Positions 16,748 through 24,249 of a stretch of DNA of 50,003 nt are shown here, one piece after another. The position numbers and the translations under genes are program-made. Source of the DNA: Prolixibacteraceae bacterium (GTDB taxonomy: Bacteria; Bacteroidota; Bacteroidia; Bacteroidales; Prolixibacteraceae); contig JABGRN010000034.1 of assembly GCA_018648265.1 (NCBI GenBank), positions 1 through 50,003 of the forward strand. The letters run 5' to 3'. The notes under the pieces are model-generated. The model searched no databases. It had not been told where the DNA came from and worked only from the letters and a program-made list of their open reading frames with translations. Each line of letters starts with the position of its first letter. Positions within the stretch are counted from its first letter, which is position 1.

Positions 16748-17251
16748 ATGAAATATTTATTATTAGCAATTGCAGTTACATTTTTCCTCTTTAGTTGCAA
16801 TAAAAGTGATTCTTTTTCATCAGTCGATGAAATGGTTACTCAGGCAAAAAAAGACATTGCTACGATTACTGTAGAAGAACTGAAAACAAAAATTGACAGT
16901 TTTGAAATGTTTAATTTAATCGATGTCCGCGAACCCCGCGAACATAACCATGGTTACATACCGGGAGCCGTTAATATTCCAAGGGGTTTGCTTGAATTTA
17001 ATATTGCCAATGAAGAGTTTTGGGAAAGTACCGGATTCTATTTTCCTGAACCCACAGAGGAGTTTATATTGTTTTGTAAAAAAGGGGACCGCAGCATTTT
17101 AGCTGCAGAAGCTCTTCAAAAGTTGGGATATAAAAACGTGAAAATTATTAACGACGGTTTTAAAAAGTGGGAATTAACGTATCCACTTTTGCAGGAAAAA
17201 AATCTTGAAGCAGAAGCTCACGGCCCGGCTGTGGAAGTGGGAGGCTGTTAG
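16748..17251 (+). CDS. Rhodanese-domain lipoprotein with C-terminal Gly-Gly-Cys
   Basis: A 167-residue lipoprotein (lipobox LFSC, Cys17) with one rhodanese domain (about 42-150). Substrate-binding elements are IDVREPREH and GYIPGAVNIP. The active-site loop is FCKKGDRS with Cys110. It should carry sulfane sulfur at the outer face of the cytoplasmic membrane or on the outer membrane. The tail ends in VGGC, so a second free Cys sits at the very C-terminus and could act as a mobile sulfur acceptor. It is third in the octaheme operon (12-base gap), and a strong terminator follows directly. Confidence 0.88.
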   Translation: MKYLLLAIAVTFFLFSCNKSDSFSSVDEMVTQAKKDIATITVEELKTKIDSFEMFNLIDVREPREHNHGYIPGAVNIPRGLLEFNIANEEFWESTGFYFPEPTEEFILFCKKGDRSILAAEALQKLGYKNVKIINDGFKKWELTYPLLQEKNLEAEAHGPAVEVGGC

Positions 17252-17266
17252 AATAATATTATCAAT

Positions 17267-17305
17267 AAAAAGCGGGCTATTTGTTTTATAAATAGCCCGC
17301 TTTTT
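17267..17305. terminator. Strong terminator after the octaheme/cytochrome b/rhodanese operon
   Basis: A perfect 16-bp stem (17267-17282 with 17290-17305) has core AGCGGGCTATTT, a 7-base loop, A-run on the left and T-run on the right. It can work in both directions. Confidence 0.92.
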
Positions 17306-17431
17306 ATTGCTTGTATTTTAAGATCGCTTTGTTCGCGCCATTGAATACGACCCAATTTTTAATTATTGCAGATTACTAATTTTACAATTCATATTTAACA
17401 CAATTCACCTCACTTTATTTCTTGACATACA

Positions 17432-17520
17432 TCAAATTTGAACATGAGTAGCTTGCATGTTTTCTTTGAGTAGGCAAGGTATAAAAACTTCGTGCCATAA
17501 TTTTTTTGCTACTAAATTTG
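17432..17520 (+). promoter_or_regulatory. Regulatory stretch before the second rhodanese unit
   Basis: The 309-base gap holds the terminator, then AT-rich sequence with a 10-bp palindrome TCAAATTTGA (17432-17441) and a -7 box TAAATTTG (17513-17520), 40 bases before the small ORF at 17561. The palindrome could be an operator. No TGAT-N4-ATCA site was found here. Confidence 0.35.
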
Positions 17521-17560
17521 AACCGATGAATTTATATTAAAAATTCTGGAAAATTTATTA

Positions 17561-17833
17561 ATGGACATGGGAAAGGCAAATATCTATTTGATCTTAATTG
17601 TAATTATTATACCAGTTTTTTTTGTTTCGGGCCAAAACAAAAGGACATCTGTTTTTTCTAAAAAAAATACCCAGTTGCATGTTTCCATGCAAAAATATAT
17701 TCCTGAAAATTCAATAGAAAATATTAAAATCTTGTGTGTTAATAATTCCACCATTATTTATAAAACTGGTTTGAGAAAAGTAAACCATAATTCAGTAGAA
17801 AATAGTGGGGTTAGTCAATTTGTAATCTTATAA
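17561..17833 (+). CDS. Small exported hypothetical protein, 90 aa
   Basis: The frame opens with a hydrophobic signal-peptide-like stretch (about 8-24, ending VSGQ) and then a basic, Asn/Ser-rich mature part of about 65 residues with one Cys (LCVNNS). No family is recognised. An inner start at 17567 (MGKAN) is equally possible. Support for a real gene is the -7 box 41 bases upstream and its place 17 bases before the double-rhodanese lipoprotein, in the same direction. It may be an accessory exported peptide of the sulfur locus, or a leader without function. Confidence 0.5.
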   Translation: MDMGKANIYLILIVIIIPVFFVSGQNKRTSVFSKKNTQLHVSMQKYIPENSIENIKILCVNNSTIIYKTGLRKVNHNSVENSGVSQFVIL

Positions 17834-17850
17834 TTTAAATTTTAATAAAA

Positions 17851-18822
17851 ATGAAAAAGTACTTTATTTACACAATTCTATTTGCATTTATTGCAACAAT
17901 CTCTTTTACCGGATGTAAAGAAACCGAAACTGGCGAAGAATCAGTCGCGTATGAAACCCTTACAACTTATTTGAAGGCAAACGACATGGATTTGGATAAA
18001 ATTATTGTCAATACCGCGGGTGCAAAATTTGTTATGGCAGCCCCTGTCGATGGTAATGTTAGTGCAAAATGGGTAATGGACATCCGTAGTGCTGCTGATT
18101 TTGCAACCAGCCACATCGATGGTGCCAACAACGTGGCTTTTGGCGATATTTTAAATGCAGCAGCAGGTGCCGACAAACCAATCCTAATAGTTTGTTACTC
18201 AGGTCAGACTGCTTGTTATGCAACATCGTTGTTAAGACTTTACGGTTATGAAGATGCCCAGGCTTTAAAATGGGGAATGAGTGGCTGGAATGCAACTTTC
18301 GACAAATGGACAGCGAATTGTAAAGACCTTAAAAGCGATGATAACTGGACAACAGATGTAGCAGATGCAGGTTCGTTTGACGCGCCCTCATGGACCAGCT
18401 CTTCAACGGATGGCGCAACACTTCTCCAGGAAAGAGTTGAAGCTGTAGTTGCAGCCGGGTTTAAGACAGCGGCAGGTTCCGATGTATTGGCAAATCCGGG
18501 TAATTACTATATAAATAATTATTTCTCCGATGCACATTATACTGGTTTTGGACATGTTGATGGAGCCGTTCGTGTATTGCCATTGATGATTGCCGATTGT
18601 GGAAAATTGGATCCAAGCACACCAGTTGTAACTTATTGTTATACTGGTCAAACTTCAGCTGTTGTTACGGCTTATCTCAATGTTTTGGGTTTTGATGCAA
18701 AAAGCCTGCTTTACGGAATTAATGGAATGTCTCATTCAAATCCATTCTGGACAGCCGGTGACGGTGTTACAAACCACTGGGGATTTGATTCTAATCCAAA
18801 AGATTTACCAACTGTAAATTAA
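17851..18822 (+). CDS. Double-rhodanese lipoprotein
   Basis: A 323-residue lipoprotein (lipobox FTGC, Cys22) with two rhodanese domains. The first has MDIRSAADFATSHIDGA and the loop VCYSGQTA (Cys115). The second has FGHVDGAVRV and the loop YCYTGQTS (Cys263). Both keep the Cys, unlike the usual two-domain thiosulfate sulfurtransferases in which only the second is active. The Ser-Gly/Thr-Gly loops differ from thiosulfate-type loops (CRKGV), so the sulfur donor may be a polysulfide or another persulfide. It is probably anchored on the periplasmic side. It is set in a second unit after the octaheme operon and is followed by a terminator. Confidence 0.88.
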   Translation: MKKYFIYTILFAFIATISFTGCKETETGEESVAYETLTTYLKANDMDLDKIIVNTAGAKFVMAAPVDGNVSAKWVMDIRSAADFATSHIDGANNVAFGDILNAAAGADKPILIVCYSGQTACYATSLLRLYGYEDAQALKWGMSGWNATFDKWTANCKDLKSDDNWTTDVADAGSFDAPSWTSSSTDGATLLQERVEAVVAAGFKTAAGSDVLANPGNYYINNYFSDAHYTGFGHVDGAVRVLPLMIADCGKLDPSTPVVTYCYTGQTSAVVTAYLNVLGFDAKSLLYGINGMSHSNPFWTAGDGVTNHWGFDSNPKDLPTVN

Positions 18823-18832
18823 TATATTTTAT

Positions 18833-18867
18833 GAGGGGTGCTGTTTTTCAGTATCCCTCTTTTTTTA
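18833..18867 (+). terminator. Terminator after the double-rhodanese gene
   Basis: GAGGGGTGCTG (18833-18843) pairs with CAGTATCCCTC (18849-18859) over 11 pairs, two of them G-T, with a T5 loop and eight T bases after it. The porin ATG is only 17 bases beyond, so it may act as a partial attenuator. Confidence 0.85.
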
Positions 18868-18883
18868 TAAACGTTTTAAACAT

Positions 18884-19924
18884 ATGCTAATGTTACGAAA
18901 AATAATTTTTCTATTTGTTACAGCCTTTCTATTTGCCGCAAATGCAAATGCACAGGGGTGTGCCGAGCCAGTATCAGAAGAAGGTGTAAATGTTTTTGGA
19001 TATTTACAAACTCAGTATGATTATAATTTATTTGATAGCCCGGAATCAAATTTTGGGTTTAACCGCTCACGGATTGGAGTTATGGGAAATATCCCGTACG
19101 ACTTCAGTTATTATGTTTTACTTGAAACCAGTCCTTTTAAAAAGGATGGGCCAAAAGCATATTTACTCGATGCCTTTATTACATATAACCGTTTTTCGTT
19201 TGCCAAAGTAAGTATGGGCTCTTTTAAATCGCCTTTTGGTTTAGAACTGAATACTCCATGCCACAGTCTTCATACCATAAACCGTTCAAAAGTGGTGAAT
19301 AGCCTCACAGCACCGGATCGCGACATGGGATTAATGTTGCTCGGTGGATCGGATACAACTTTGCTAAGATATGCAATTGCCATTATGAATGGAACTGGTT
19401 TATTAGCACACGACCAAGACACATACAAAGATGTTGTTGGTCGTATTATGATTCAACCAACCGACTGGATGCACGTTGGCGGTAGTTTTAAAATGGGGAA
19501 ATCAGTTAATGAAGATCCTTCATTGGACGACAATACAACGATGCGTTTTGGTGCCGAATTTGAAGCAAATTATGCGAATTTCCTCGTTCAGGGTGAATAT
19601 ATTTATGGTGAAGATGACGGTTCTTATTTAGTTGGCGGTGGATGCGGCAGCGACCCGGAACTTGTAATTGGAAATGTTAAACGTTCAGGGATGTTTGTAA
19701 CGGTTCTGTATAATACACCTTGGAATATTCAACCGGTAATTAAATACGAAAATTTTAACAGCGACATAGATATTGCTGACAATATGGAGCAGATTACGAC
19801 CTTTGGTGTCAACTATTTCTTTAACGAATGGACCCGTTTGCAAGTAAATTACGAATATGCAGCTGAACAAGCCCGTGAGATAAAAAACGATCGCTTAATG
19901 GTTCAACTTCAGGTTAGATTCTAA
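18884..19924 (+). CDS. Outer-membrane porin, phosphate-selective porin O/P-like
   Basis: A 346-residue beta-barrel with a signal peptide (about 1-23) and a C-terminal aromatic strand ending LQVRF. It matches the Porin_O_P-type pattern: FGYLQTQYDYN, FGFNRSRIGVMG, YDFSYYVLLETS and MGSFKSPFGLE near the start. Members are general or anion-selective pores. Set between two rhodanese genes, it may let oxyanions such as thiosulfate or tetrathionate pass the outer membrane; that is inference from place. No separate promoter fits in the 17 bases after the terminator, so it may depend on read-through. A second ATG two codons later is an alternative start. Confidence 0.85.
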   Translation: MLMLRKIIFLFVTAFLFAANANAQGCAEPVSEEGVNVFGYLQTQYDYNLFDSPESNFGFNRSRIGVMGNIPYDFSYYVLLETSPFKKDGPKAYLLDAFITYNRFSFAKVSMGSFKSPFGLELNTPCHSLHTINRSKVVNSLTAPDRDMGLMLLGGSDTTLLRYAIAIMNGTGLLAHDQDTYKDVVGRIMIQPTDWMHVGGSFKMGKSVNEDPSLDDNTTMRFGAEFEANYANFLVQGEYIYGEDDGSYLVGGGCGSDPELVIGNVKRSGMFVTVLYNTPWNIQPVIKYENFNSDIDIADNMEQITTFGVNYFFNEWTRLQVNYEYAAEQAREIKNDRLMVQLQVRF

Positions 19925-19948
19925 AAACAAAATTTTAAATATATAATC

Positions 19949-20797
19949 ATGAAATTAAATAAACTCTTTTTTCTCGGATTAATTCTTTTAGTTGCATCGG
20001 CTATTTCGGCCCAGGATGTTATTTCAGCAAATGAGCTTGCAAAAATTTCAAAAAACAAAGATGTTGTAATTGTTTGGGCCGGCTCGGTAGCAGGTTACAA
20101 AGTACATATTACAGGCTCGGTTAGTGTACCTCATAGTACGCTTTATAATAATGAACCTGTAAAATCGGTCATTAAACCAGCAGCAGAAATGGCTGCATTG
20201 TTAGGAGCCAAAGGAATTTCAACAGACAAAACAATTGTAGTTTACGACGAAGGTTCTGGTAGATATTCAGGACGCGTGTATTGGATATTGAAATACCTGG
20301 GGGCAGAAAACGTAAAAATGCTGAATGGAAACCTGACCGCATGGAAAGCTTCCCGTAAGCCAATTACCGGATCACCAACAAAATCATCGGCTGTAACATT
20401 TACACCTAAAATTGATGCAAGTGTTTTAGCATCAATGGAAGACGTAAAAAATGCAGTTGGTAATTCATCTTCTGTTTTGATTGATGCTCGTGCACCAGAA
20501 GAATTTGCCGGAACTGCTGCTGCAGAATATCGAAAAGGACATATTCCCGGCGCCATAAACATTGAGTATAAAAATGTAATGGATAGCAAAGGATTGTTAA
20601 AAACAAACGATCAGTTAAAATCGTTATTTGAATCAAAAGGTGTAACATCAGACAAAACAGTTATTATTTATTGCGAAACCAGTGTCCGTGCGGGAGTTGT
20701 TCATCTTGCATTAAAAGGATTAGGATATCCAAACGTAAAAGTTTACGATAGTGCATATTTAGAATGGCAGGCTACTTCGTCAAACAAAGTAGAGTAA
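19949..20797 (+). CDS. Exported thiosulfate/3-mercaptopyruvate sulfurtransferase (tandem rhodanese)
   Basis: A 282-residue periplasmic enzyme (signal peptide about 1-21) with the classical two-domain SseA/TST layout. Domain 1 (about 22-140) has VVYDEGSGRYSGRVYW, where Asp100 replaces the Cys, so it is the structural half. Domain 2 (about 160-278) has LIDARAPEEFAG, GHIPGAINIEY and the active loop YCETSVRAG with Cys242. It should move sulfane sulfur from thiosulfate or mercaptopyruvate to cyanide or a thiol. It is 24 bases after the porin, so it is the same transcript. With its neighbours it brings the locus to five rhodanese domains in three exported proteins. Confidence 0.9.
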   Translation: MKLNKLFFLGLILLVASAISAQDVISANELAKISKNKDVVIVWAGSVAGYKVHITGSVSVPHSTLYNNEPVKSVIKPAAEMAALLGAKGISTDKTIVVYDEGSGRYSGRVYWILKYLGAENVKMLNGNLTAWKASRKPITGSPTKSSAVTFTPKIDASVLASMEDVKNAVGNSSSVLIDARAPEEFAGTAAAEYRKGHIPGAINIEYKNVMDSKGLLKTNDQLKSLFESKGVTSDKTVIIYCETSVRAGVVHLALKGLGYPNVKVYDSAYLEWQATSSNKVE

Positions 20798-20811
20798 CCT
20801 TTCTCATGTCC

Positions 20812-20846
20812 GAGCGCCCTGGTATTTACCGGGCGCTCATTTTTTT
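20812..20846 (+). terminator. Terminator after the sulfurtransferase gene
   Basis: GAGCGCCC (20812-20819) pairs with GGGCGCTC (20831-20838), with a bulged T and an inner GGT/ACC pairing, and a T-run follows. Confidence 0.9.
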
Positions 20847-20864
20847 AACTACATCAAATAAAAG

Positions 20865-20901
20865 AGAGCCGCTCCTCTGCAAAAGGGAAGCGGTTCTTTT
20901 T
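20865..20901. terminator. Second hairpin between convergent genes
   Basis: AGAGCCGCT (20865-20873) pairs with AGCGGTTCT (20889-20897), with one G-T pair and five T bases after it; A bases precede it. It may end the minus-strand lipoprotein gene or back up the terminator at 20812. Confidence 0.6.
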
Positions 20902-20946
20902 CATTTTTCAGACTCAAAAATTTTAAAAGGGAACTAAAAAAGGCCC

Positions 20947-21507
20947 TTAATAATTGTCAACTGCAAGATCAATCCTTTCAATTGAATTTAAATCTATTTC
21001 AAGCGATTTCATTATTGAACCCAAATTATTTATATCAAAAAACTCATTTTTAGCAAATGCTGCCGGAAGTACAGCGATCCTAAAAATTTGATTGTCTGCT
21101 TCTGCAGGTAATAAAGTACTCAAATCGATTGACCCTTCCAGAAAAATTTGAACATCGGCCAGGGTATAATCAAAATTGTACTGTAGTACACCCTCTTCCA
21201 GAACAACTGTTTGTGGCAAAAGCCTCCACACATCCAGTGTTCCTCCATCGTTGGTTGAAGCCTGCTCCCAAAGAATATAAACTAGGACCACATCGCCATC
21301 ATAAATTTCAAAATCATTCGGAAATTCAAAGTATAAAATGTAATCATTTTGACTTGTAAAATCGCCTTGTATTTCAAAAATACTACCGATTAAGGTTTCT
21401 CCATCAATTCCGTCAACTCCATCATATCCTGGAGGACCCGGAACTCCCTGACAGGAAGTTAAAATAATAATGGCCAAAAGTAATATTGCACCTGTAATTG
21501 TTTTCAT
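20947..21507 (-). CDS. Lipoprotein with short collagen-like Gly-x-y stretch
   Basis: A 186-residue lipoprotein (lipobox LTSC, about residue 19). Directly after the lipid Cys comes a run of Gly-x-y triplets (GVPGPPGYDGVDGIDGET), which is followed by a beta-rich domain with many acidic residues. Short collagen-like linkers after the lipobox are common in surface lipoproteins of Bacteroidota. The rest belongs to no family I recognise. It stands alone between two terminators and the upstream gap. The function is unknown; a cell-surface position is likely. Confidence 0.72.
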   Translation of the reverse strand: MKTITGAILLLAIIILTSCQGVPGPPGYDGVDGIDGETLIGSIFEIQGDFTSQNDYILYFEFPNDFEIYDGDVVLVYILWEQASTNDGGTLDVWRLLPQTVVLEEGVLQYNFDYTLADVQIFLEGSIDLSTLLPAEADNQIFRIAVLPAAFAKNEFFDINNLGSIMKSLEIDLNSIERIDLAVDNY

Positions 21508-21848
21508 GTCTTTTATTTTTATTGATTACTAAATCCGTTAGCTGGTTCAAAACAAGATTAATGCCAAAGGGATTTTAAAACATCCCATAAAAAAATAATA
21601 TTGCCGTTTCCTGTTAACGGCTTCTAATTTTTCAGACCCTAAAAATTTCATGTAATGAAACTACTTTACATACTATAATTTTAAATTTCAAGTTATTAAA
21701 CACACGCAGATTGTAGCTTTGGCTTGAATTTTTTCTTCTGAAATTATTAAAGAGAAGTTTTTTTTTAGTGTTAGCACAAGTTTTTAATTCGAATCGTGTC
21801 ATATCTGCATTAAGGATTTTTTTTAGAAACAATTTAAACAATTTAAAC
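21508..21848. other. Gene-free divergent region between two lipoprotein genes
   Basis: The 341 bases separate divergent genes and should hold both promoters, but no full TAnnTTTG box with a -33 element is clear. A small GC hairpin GCCGTT/AACGGC (21603-21608 with 21616-21621) is present. Nothing else is seen. Confidence 0.5.
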
Positions 21849-22673
21849 ATGAAAGATTTAAGAAAACTATCAGTTTTGTTTTTAGTAGCAGCAGGTTTGT
21901 TTATGTTCAATTCGTGCAATAAAGACGAAGCTGTAACAGAAAATGTAATTGCCAAAACTACGGCCACAGATTACATTAACATGATTAATTCATTTTCGTT
22001 ATCAACAGTTGAAGAAATTACAAGCAGCGACGATGGCTTGAAATCAGCAACAATTGTTGATTGTTTAACCGTTACTATCCACGAAAATGAAGATGGCGAA
22101 TTCTGGCCACGCAATTGGACACTCGATTACGGAACAGAAAATTGTGAATGTTTCCTCGGTAATAATAAAAGAGGTAAAATTCATGTAAGTTTAACAGATT
22201 GGTGGAAAAATGAAGGTTCGTTCAGGGAAATTACTTTTGAAGATTTCTACATGAATGACAACAAAATGGAAGGTGTAAAAACAACACTCAATACTGGCTT
22301 AAACGAAAACGGTAATTTGTCGTTTACCAAAAATGTTGCCGATGCAAAACTTACTTATGCCGACGGAGGTGAAATTACCTGGGCTTGCGAAAAATACAGC
22401 GAACAAGTTGGTGGTGCAGAAACAATTTTATTTGCCGATGACGTTTGGTCTGTAACTGGTGCAGGTGCAGGTGTAAACCTCGATGGAAAAAATTATACCA
22501 TGGCAATTACTACAGCCTTAATTTATAACAATGGCTGTTTTTATCCGGTAAGCGGAATAGTAGAAATTGCTACCGAAGGAGAAGATCTGAAAGTAATTAA
22601 TTACGGCGATGGCGAATGCGACAATGTTGTTACTGTAACCGTTGGCGATGTTACCGAAACTGTAGAACTATAA
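21849..22673 (+). CDS. Lipoprotein of unknown function, 274 aa
   Basis: I start it at the ATG at 21849, because the protein then opens with a clean lipoprotein signal (MKDLRKLSVLFLVAAG, lipobox FNSC). A longer frame from a GTG at 21768 only adds an unlikely leader. The mature part is acidic and beta-rich, with paired-looking Cys residues (VDCLTV, ENCECFLG, WACEK, NNGCFY, GECDN). No family is recognised. It is of the kind of secreted lipoprotein common in Bacteroidota. A terminator follows, so it is not cotranscribed with the PqqD-like operon, although it points the same way. Confidence 0.7.
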   Translation: MKDLRKLSVLFLVAAGLFMFNSCNKDEAVTENVIAKTTATDYINMINSFSLSTVEEITSSDDGLKSATIVDCLTVTIHENEDGEFWPRNWTLDYGTENCECFLGNNKRGKIHVSLTDWWKNEGSFREITFEDFYMNDNKMEGVKTTLNTGLNENGNLSFTKNVADAKLTYADGGEITWACEKYSEQVGGAETILFADDVWSVTGAGAGVNLDGKNYTMAITTALIYNNGCFYPVSGIVEIATEGEDLKVINYGDGECDNVVTVTVGDVTETVEL

Positions 22674-22713
22674 CAATTCTTATTCAAATTTTCATTTTGA
22701 ATATTTGATAATC

Positions 22714-22762
22714 AAATTGGAATATTAGCACGATATAACTCTTGTTGATATTCCAATTTTTT
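22714..22762 (+). terminator. Terminator separating the lipoprotein from the PqqD-like operon
   Basis: AAATTGGAATAT (22714-22725) pairs perfectly over 12 bp with 22748-22759, and T bases run to 22762. It marks the upstream limit of the operon that starts at 22919. Confidence 0.75.
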
Positions 22763-22918
22763 AGTCACGGCGCGCTTTTACAAACAACGTTCTAAACAAA
22801 AGTTCGCTATAAAAAATCATTTTTTAAAAACATTTTAGTTTACAAAACATTTCCCAAAAAAAATTGTAATATAGCTATGTATTAATACAATAGTTTGACT
22901 TTTATAAATCAATTAACT

Positions 22919-23182
22919 ATGAAAATCACTGAAGAAATTAAAATTAGCGACAACGGGTTTGTCTTTAATTCAAAAACTGGCGATTCGTTTAACCTGAATC
23001 CTTTTGGATTGGAGTTGATAAAACAAATTGCAGAAGACAAAGATTTTGAAAGCATCCGCGATGTAATGCTCGAAAAATATGATGTTGACGACCTGACTAT
23101 TGAAAAAGATTTTTATGAATTTTATGCCCTGCTAAAGTATCACCAAATAATTGCTCCGGGCGATCCCCTGGATTTTAAATAA
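22919..23182 (+). CDS. PqqD-like small protein (RiPP-recognition-element type), 87 aa
   Basis: I start it at the ATG at 22919 and not at the upstream TTG. The 87 residues match the PqqD fold: N-terminal beta strands (FVFNSKTGDSFNLNPFGLEL), then helices with IRDVMLEKYDVDDLTIEKDF and a C-terminal LLKYHQIIAP. PqqD domains bind the leader of a substrate peptide and hand it to a modifying enzyme, or serve as small partner proteins. No Ser for a phosphopantetheine arm (DSL motif) is seen, so it is not an acyl carrier protein. It is the first gene of a seven-gene run, 10 bases before the ATP-grasp gene. No peptide precursor was found beside it. Confidence 0.75.
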   Translation: MKITEEIKISDNGFVFNSKTGDSFNLNPFGLELIKQIAEDKDFESIRDVMLEKYDVDDLTIEKDFYEFYALLKYHQIIAPGDPLDFK

Positions 23183-23192
23183 ACAAAAAATT

Positions 23193-24239
23193 ATGCCAAA
23201 GCAAAAACTAACACTGGCAGTTACAGGATTGAACAATACCGACAATCCGGGACCTGGAGTTCCTGTTATTCGCGGGGCAAAAGAGTCTGAAGACTTTGAT
23301 ATAAGAGTAATTGGATTAGTTTATGAAAACCTGGAGCCAGGTATTTATATGGAAGGTATATGCGACCGTATTTTTCAAATACCATATCCATCTTCTGGTT
23401 CCGACGAATTAATCGAGCGTATTGAACAGATTCATCAACAAGAAAAAATTGATGTCCTTATTCCCAATTTCGATGCAGAACTATTTTCGTTTATGAAAAA
23501 CGAACAGCGTTTATTGGATAGTGGAATCCATACATTTTTACCTTCACTAAAACAGTTTCAGGAACGTGAAAAAGACCAACTTGCAAAGTATGGTGAAAAG
23601 TACGGAGTGAAAGTTCCGGGAAGTATTAATCTTGGCAGTGTTGGCCAAATTTCTGAAATGGAAGATAAGTTTGATTACCCGGTTATGGTAAAGGGCCAAT
23701 TTTACGATGCTTACGAAGCAAATAACGAAGAGCAGGTAAAACAGACTTTCCATAAAATTTCAGCAAAATGGGGTTTCCCGGTAATTGTACAGGAGTTTGT
23801 TAAAGGCACCGAAGTAAATGTTATTGCACTTGGTGATGGAAAAGGAAATACAATTGCCGCCGTGCCAATGCGAAAACAATACATTACCGACAAAGGGAAG
23901 GCCTGGGGCGGAATTACACTGGCAGATGAAAAAATGATGGAACTGACCAGAATGTTAATTCAGAAAACAAAATGGAAAGGCGGGATGGAACTGGAACTAA
24001 TTAAAACATTCGGAGGAGAATATTTTCTTATTGAAATAAATCCACGGATTCCAGCCTGGGTTTACCTTGCCGTAGGTGCAGGGCAAAATATTCCTGATGC
24101 TTTAATAAAGCTGGCACTGGGCTGGGATGTTAAACCAATGACTGAATATAAAATAGGAAAAATGTTTGTACGTTATTCTTCTGACCTGATCGTGGATTTG
24201 GAGAAATTTGCAGCTATTTCGATGAACAAAGAAATTTAA
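23193..24239 (+). CDS. ATP-grasp ligase
   Basis: I start it at the ATG at 23193, giving 348 residues. The N-terminal part (1-110) is a Rossmann-like pre-ATP-grasp domain. The ATP-grasp core shows YPVMVKGQFYDAYEA (about 170-184), VIVQEFVKGTEVNV (about 203-216) and the metal-binding end GGEYFLIEINPRIPAW (about 293-308). Such enzymes activate a carboxylate as acyl phosphate and join it to an amine or thiol. The closest pattern is the CarB-/PurK-like amino-acid ligases rather than D-Ala-D-Ala ligase. Placed between a PqqD-like protein and a PLP decarboxylase, it may ligate an amino acid onto a peptide or carrier. The substrate is unknown. Confidence 0.85.
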   Translation: MPKQKLTLAVTGLNNTDNPGPGVPVIRGAKESEDFDIRVIGLVYENLEPGIYMEGICDRIFQIPYPSSGSDELIERIEQIHQQEKIDVLIPNFDAELFSFMKNEQRLLDSGIHTFLPSLKQFQEREKDQLAKYGEKYGVKVPGSINLGSVGQISEMEDKFDYPVMVKGQFYDAYEANNEEQVKQTFHKISAKWGFPVIVQEFVKGTEVNVIALGDGKGNTIAAVPMRKQYITDKGKAWGGITLADEKMMELTRMLIQKTKWKGGMELELIKTFGGEYFLIEINPRIPAWVYLAVGAGQNIPDALIKLALGWDVKPMTEYKIGKMFVRYSSDLIVDLEKFAAISMNKEI

Positions 24240-24249
24240 AAAAATAATA

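Noticed and set aside
21768-21848. N-terminal extension of the lipoprotein from a GTG start
   Set aside because: The extension lacks any signal and hides the lipobox; the ATG at 21849 gives a proper lipoprotein.
22895-22918. TTG start and TAGTTTG as a -7 box for the PqqD-like gene
   Set aside because: The ATG at 22919 is the better start. TAGTTTG is one base short of TAnnTTTG, so no promoter is claimed.
22919-23182. Acyl carrier protein
   Set aside because: Its size would fit, but there is no DSL-type Ser for phosphopantetheine, and the strand-helix pattern is that of PqqD.
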